This document shows positions 62,778-64,000 of a stretch of 64,000 nucleotides of DNA, piece after piece. The translations under genes were made by a program, and so were the position numbers. The DNA is from Lentimicrobiaceae bacterium (GTDB lineage: Bacteria; Bacteroidota; Bacteroidia; Bacteroidales; Lentimicrobiaceae), in contig JACJXH010000008.1 of assembly GCA_020636745.1 (NCBI GenBank), forward strand, positions 115,538 through 179,537. The letters run 5' to 3'. Each line of letters begins with the position of its first letter. Position 1 is the stretch's first letter. A model generated the notes under the pieces. That model saw only the letters and a list, made by a program, of their open reading frames with translations, ran no database searches and was not told the origin of the DNA.

Positions 62778-63920
62778 ATGTATAATGGGCCCGAAATCGT
62801 ACTAAAAACGGTTGTACACCGCGGTTATGAGCGGATATCAGCATACGCACCATACGACAAGCATCGTAATGAATTGCTACGGGGCATACCAGGTGCAACC
62901 TGGAGTAAAACGATGCATTGCTGGCATTATCCGCATACGAGAGAGACATTGAACCATTTTTTCAGCACTTTTAAAGGAAAAAACTGGATAAATTACAGGG
63001 AGGTTTCGTTTAATGCCAAGAAAATTACAGGCCATACCCATGATGTTGAGCGTAAGCAACTTTCCCAACTTGACCATGATAAAGTTGAGATGATTGAGCG
63101 TTTCAGAAACTGGTTATTAAGCAACCGATATGCTACAAATACGATAAATGTTTACTGTGATGGGGTGAAGCGGTTTCTGCGGTTTTATCATGACAAAAAT
63201 ATTTCGGAAACCACTAAAGAGGATATCGTAAGATTTAATACCGGATACGTTCTGGCCAACGGGTACAGCAGCAGTTTTCAGAATCAGGTTATCAGCGGGT
63301 TGAGACTGTTTTTGAACAATATTGTTCAAATGAATTTAATCAAGGATGATTTGGAGAGGCCGCGAAGGTCGAAAAAGCTTCCAAAAGTAATTGCGAAAGA
63401 TGATTTAAAGAAAATGCTTTCGGCCATATCAAACCTAAAGCATCAAACAGCCCTTACACTTATATATGGTTGTGGTTTAAGGAGAAGTGAATTGATTAAT
63501 CTAAAACTGCGTGATATTGATTTTCAGCGAAAGGTGCTTTCGGTGATTAACAGCAAAGGCAAGAAGGACAGGCAATTGCCATTGAGTGATAAACTGCTTG
63601 GTTTGATTACCAAATACCTCGCCGCTTATTCACCGAAACTTTACCTGATTGAAGGACAGGTGGCAGGGCGGCCCTATAGTGCCACGAGTCTGGAAAAAAT
63701 ATTTAAAAAGGCAATGTATCCGATACATAAAAGTCATAATTTTACTCTTCACTGTCTCAGGCATTCCTATGCCACGCATTTGCTTGAATCGGGTGTTGAT
63801 TTGCGTTATATTCAGGAGTTATTGGGGCATAAAAGCAGCAAAACCACTGAGATTTACACACATGTAAGTATGCGTAGTTTGCAGAATATAAAAAACCCGA
63901 CGGATGATTTTGACTTTTAA
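62778..63920 (+). CDS. Tyrosine recombinase (phage-type integrase)
   Basis: 380-residue site-specific recombinase. A core-binding (SAM-like) domain covers about residues 100-195. An extra N-terminal segment with WSKTMHCWHYPHT and GKNWINYREV precedes it, typical of a Bacteroidetes integrase family. Catalytic residues are Arg235 (GLRRSE), Lys260, His325 and Arg328 (HCLRHS), His351 (LLGHKS) and the nucleophile Tyr360 (IYTHVS). The region between Lys260 and His325 has no IntI-type insertion. The tail ends IKNPTDDFDF. A 17-nt direct repeat begins 9 nt after the stop. Its target site is unknown. Confidence 0.94.
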   Translation: MYNGPEIVLKTVVHRGYERISAYAPYDKHRNELLRGIPGATWSKTMHCWHYPHTRETLNHFFSTFKGKNWINYREVSFNAKKITGHTHDVERKQLSQLDHDKVEMIERFRNWLLSNRYATNTINVYCDGVKRFLRFYHDKNISETTKEDIVRFNTGYVLANGYSSSFQNQVISGLRLFLNNIVQMNLIKDDLERPRRSKKLPKVIAKDDLKKMLSAISNLKHQTALTLIYGCGLRRSELINLKLRDIDFQRKVLSVINSKGKKDRQLPLSDKLLGLITKYLAAYSPKLYLIEGQVAGRPYSATSLEKIFKKAMYPIHKSHNFTLHCLRHSYATHLLESGVDLRYIQELLGHKSSKTTEIYTHVSMRSLQNIKNPTDDFDF

Positions 63921-63928
63921 TAAAGATA

Positions 63929-64000
63929 ACAAAAGGTGTACATATCACTCCAAATTTGTGAGATATAGGTACAAAAGGTGAACATATAAACAAGTTATGG
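63929..64000 (+). repeat. Repeat structure at the window edge, possible recombination site
   Basis: Two 17-nt direct repeats, ACAAAAGGTGTACATAT (63929-63945) and ACAAAAGGTGAACATAT (63971-63987), differ at one base and start 42 nt apart. Between them is the palindrome CAAATTTG (63951-63958) flanked by ATATC (63942-63946) and GATAT (63962-63966). The last 13 bases, AAACAAGTTATGG, resemble the core of a class 1 integron attI site, AAACAAAGTTAGGC. The window ends here, so the extent is unknown. Confidence 0.55.

Noticed and set aside
62778..63920. True integron integrase (IntI)
   Set aside because: The region between the catalytic Lys and His (about residues 261-324) lacks the IntI-specific additional domain; only the tail and nearby bases resemble an integron.

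Overview
The window looks like chromosome from a Bacteroidetes (Bacteroidota) bacterium, probably a fermentative or anaerobic member of the Bacteroidia. The signs are a SusC/SusD/SusE set, a Wzx-free core-type genome layout with heptose epimerase HldD, bTHX, PFOR (NifJ), an 11-subunit complex I without NuoEFG, HYC_CC_PP and TIGR00266 proteins, weak Shine-Dalgarno sites, and repeated upstream boxes matching the Bacteroidetes -7 consensus TANNTTTG. No species can be named from the sequence alone. Many genes have intrinsic terminators that can be read directly.

Layout. 1-7.2 kb: 3' part of nifJ, e(P4)-type acid phosphatase, 5-formyl-THF cyclo-ligase, SppA, FolK, a deoxynucleoside kinase and a membrane histidine kinase. 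7.3-9.3 kb: an ECF sigma factor preceded by a MerR regulator with a cobalamin-binding photoreceptor signature (CarH-like). 9.5-15.8 kb: AlaRS, LytM peptidase plus small MerR protein, HldD, alkaline phosphatase. 16-28.2 kb: starch/maltodextrin utilisation region made of an MFS transporter, a GH13 lipoprotein amylase, a LacI regulator and a divergent susC-susD-susE operon. Its control region carries nested dyads, and its SusD contains two extra starch-binding-like modules. 28.3-36 kb: RlmD-type rRNA methyltransferase, AroK, RecQ-Mpg, HU, Fmt, a TPR protein, bTHX. 36.3-39.1 kb: MurD overlapping a PP-loop protein that I recognise as MurL, which suggests the L-Glu ligation and epimerisation route of peptidoglycan synthesis. 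39.2-45.2 kb: YqgE, rhomboid protease, membrane and barrel-like proteins, an OppC-type permease, an AIM24-like protein. 45.3 kb: tRNA-His. 46.2-56.3 kb: nuoA-N complex I operon on the minus strand. 56.5-62.2 kb: a likely metal-related set (HYC_CC_PP, TonB receptor, HMA protein), a SnoaL-like lipoprotein, a YhdH-type oxidoreductase and a thioredoxin-fold protein. 62.8-64 kb: a tyrosine recombinase followed at the window edge by a compact repeat structure that could be its recombination site.

How it works together. NifJ makes reduced ferredoxin, and a complex I lacking its NADH module is a plausible ferredoxin/flavodoxin-fed pump. The sus region takes up and degrades starch-like glycans under LacI control. 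MurL/MurD, HldD and the LytM peptidase serve the cell envelope. The right edge is the only place with a clear mobile-element signal, and whatever lies beyond it may be a cassette array or island.
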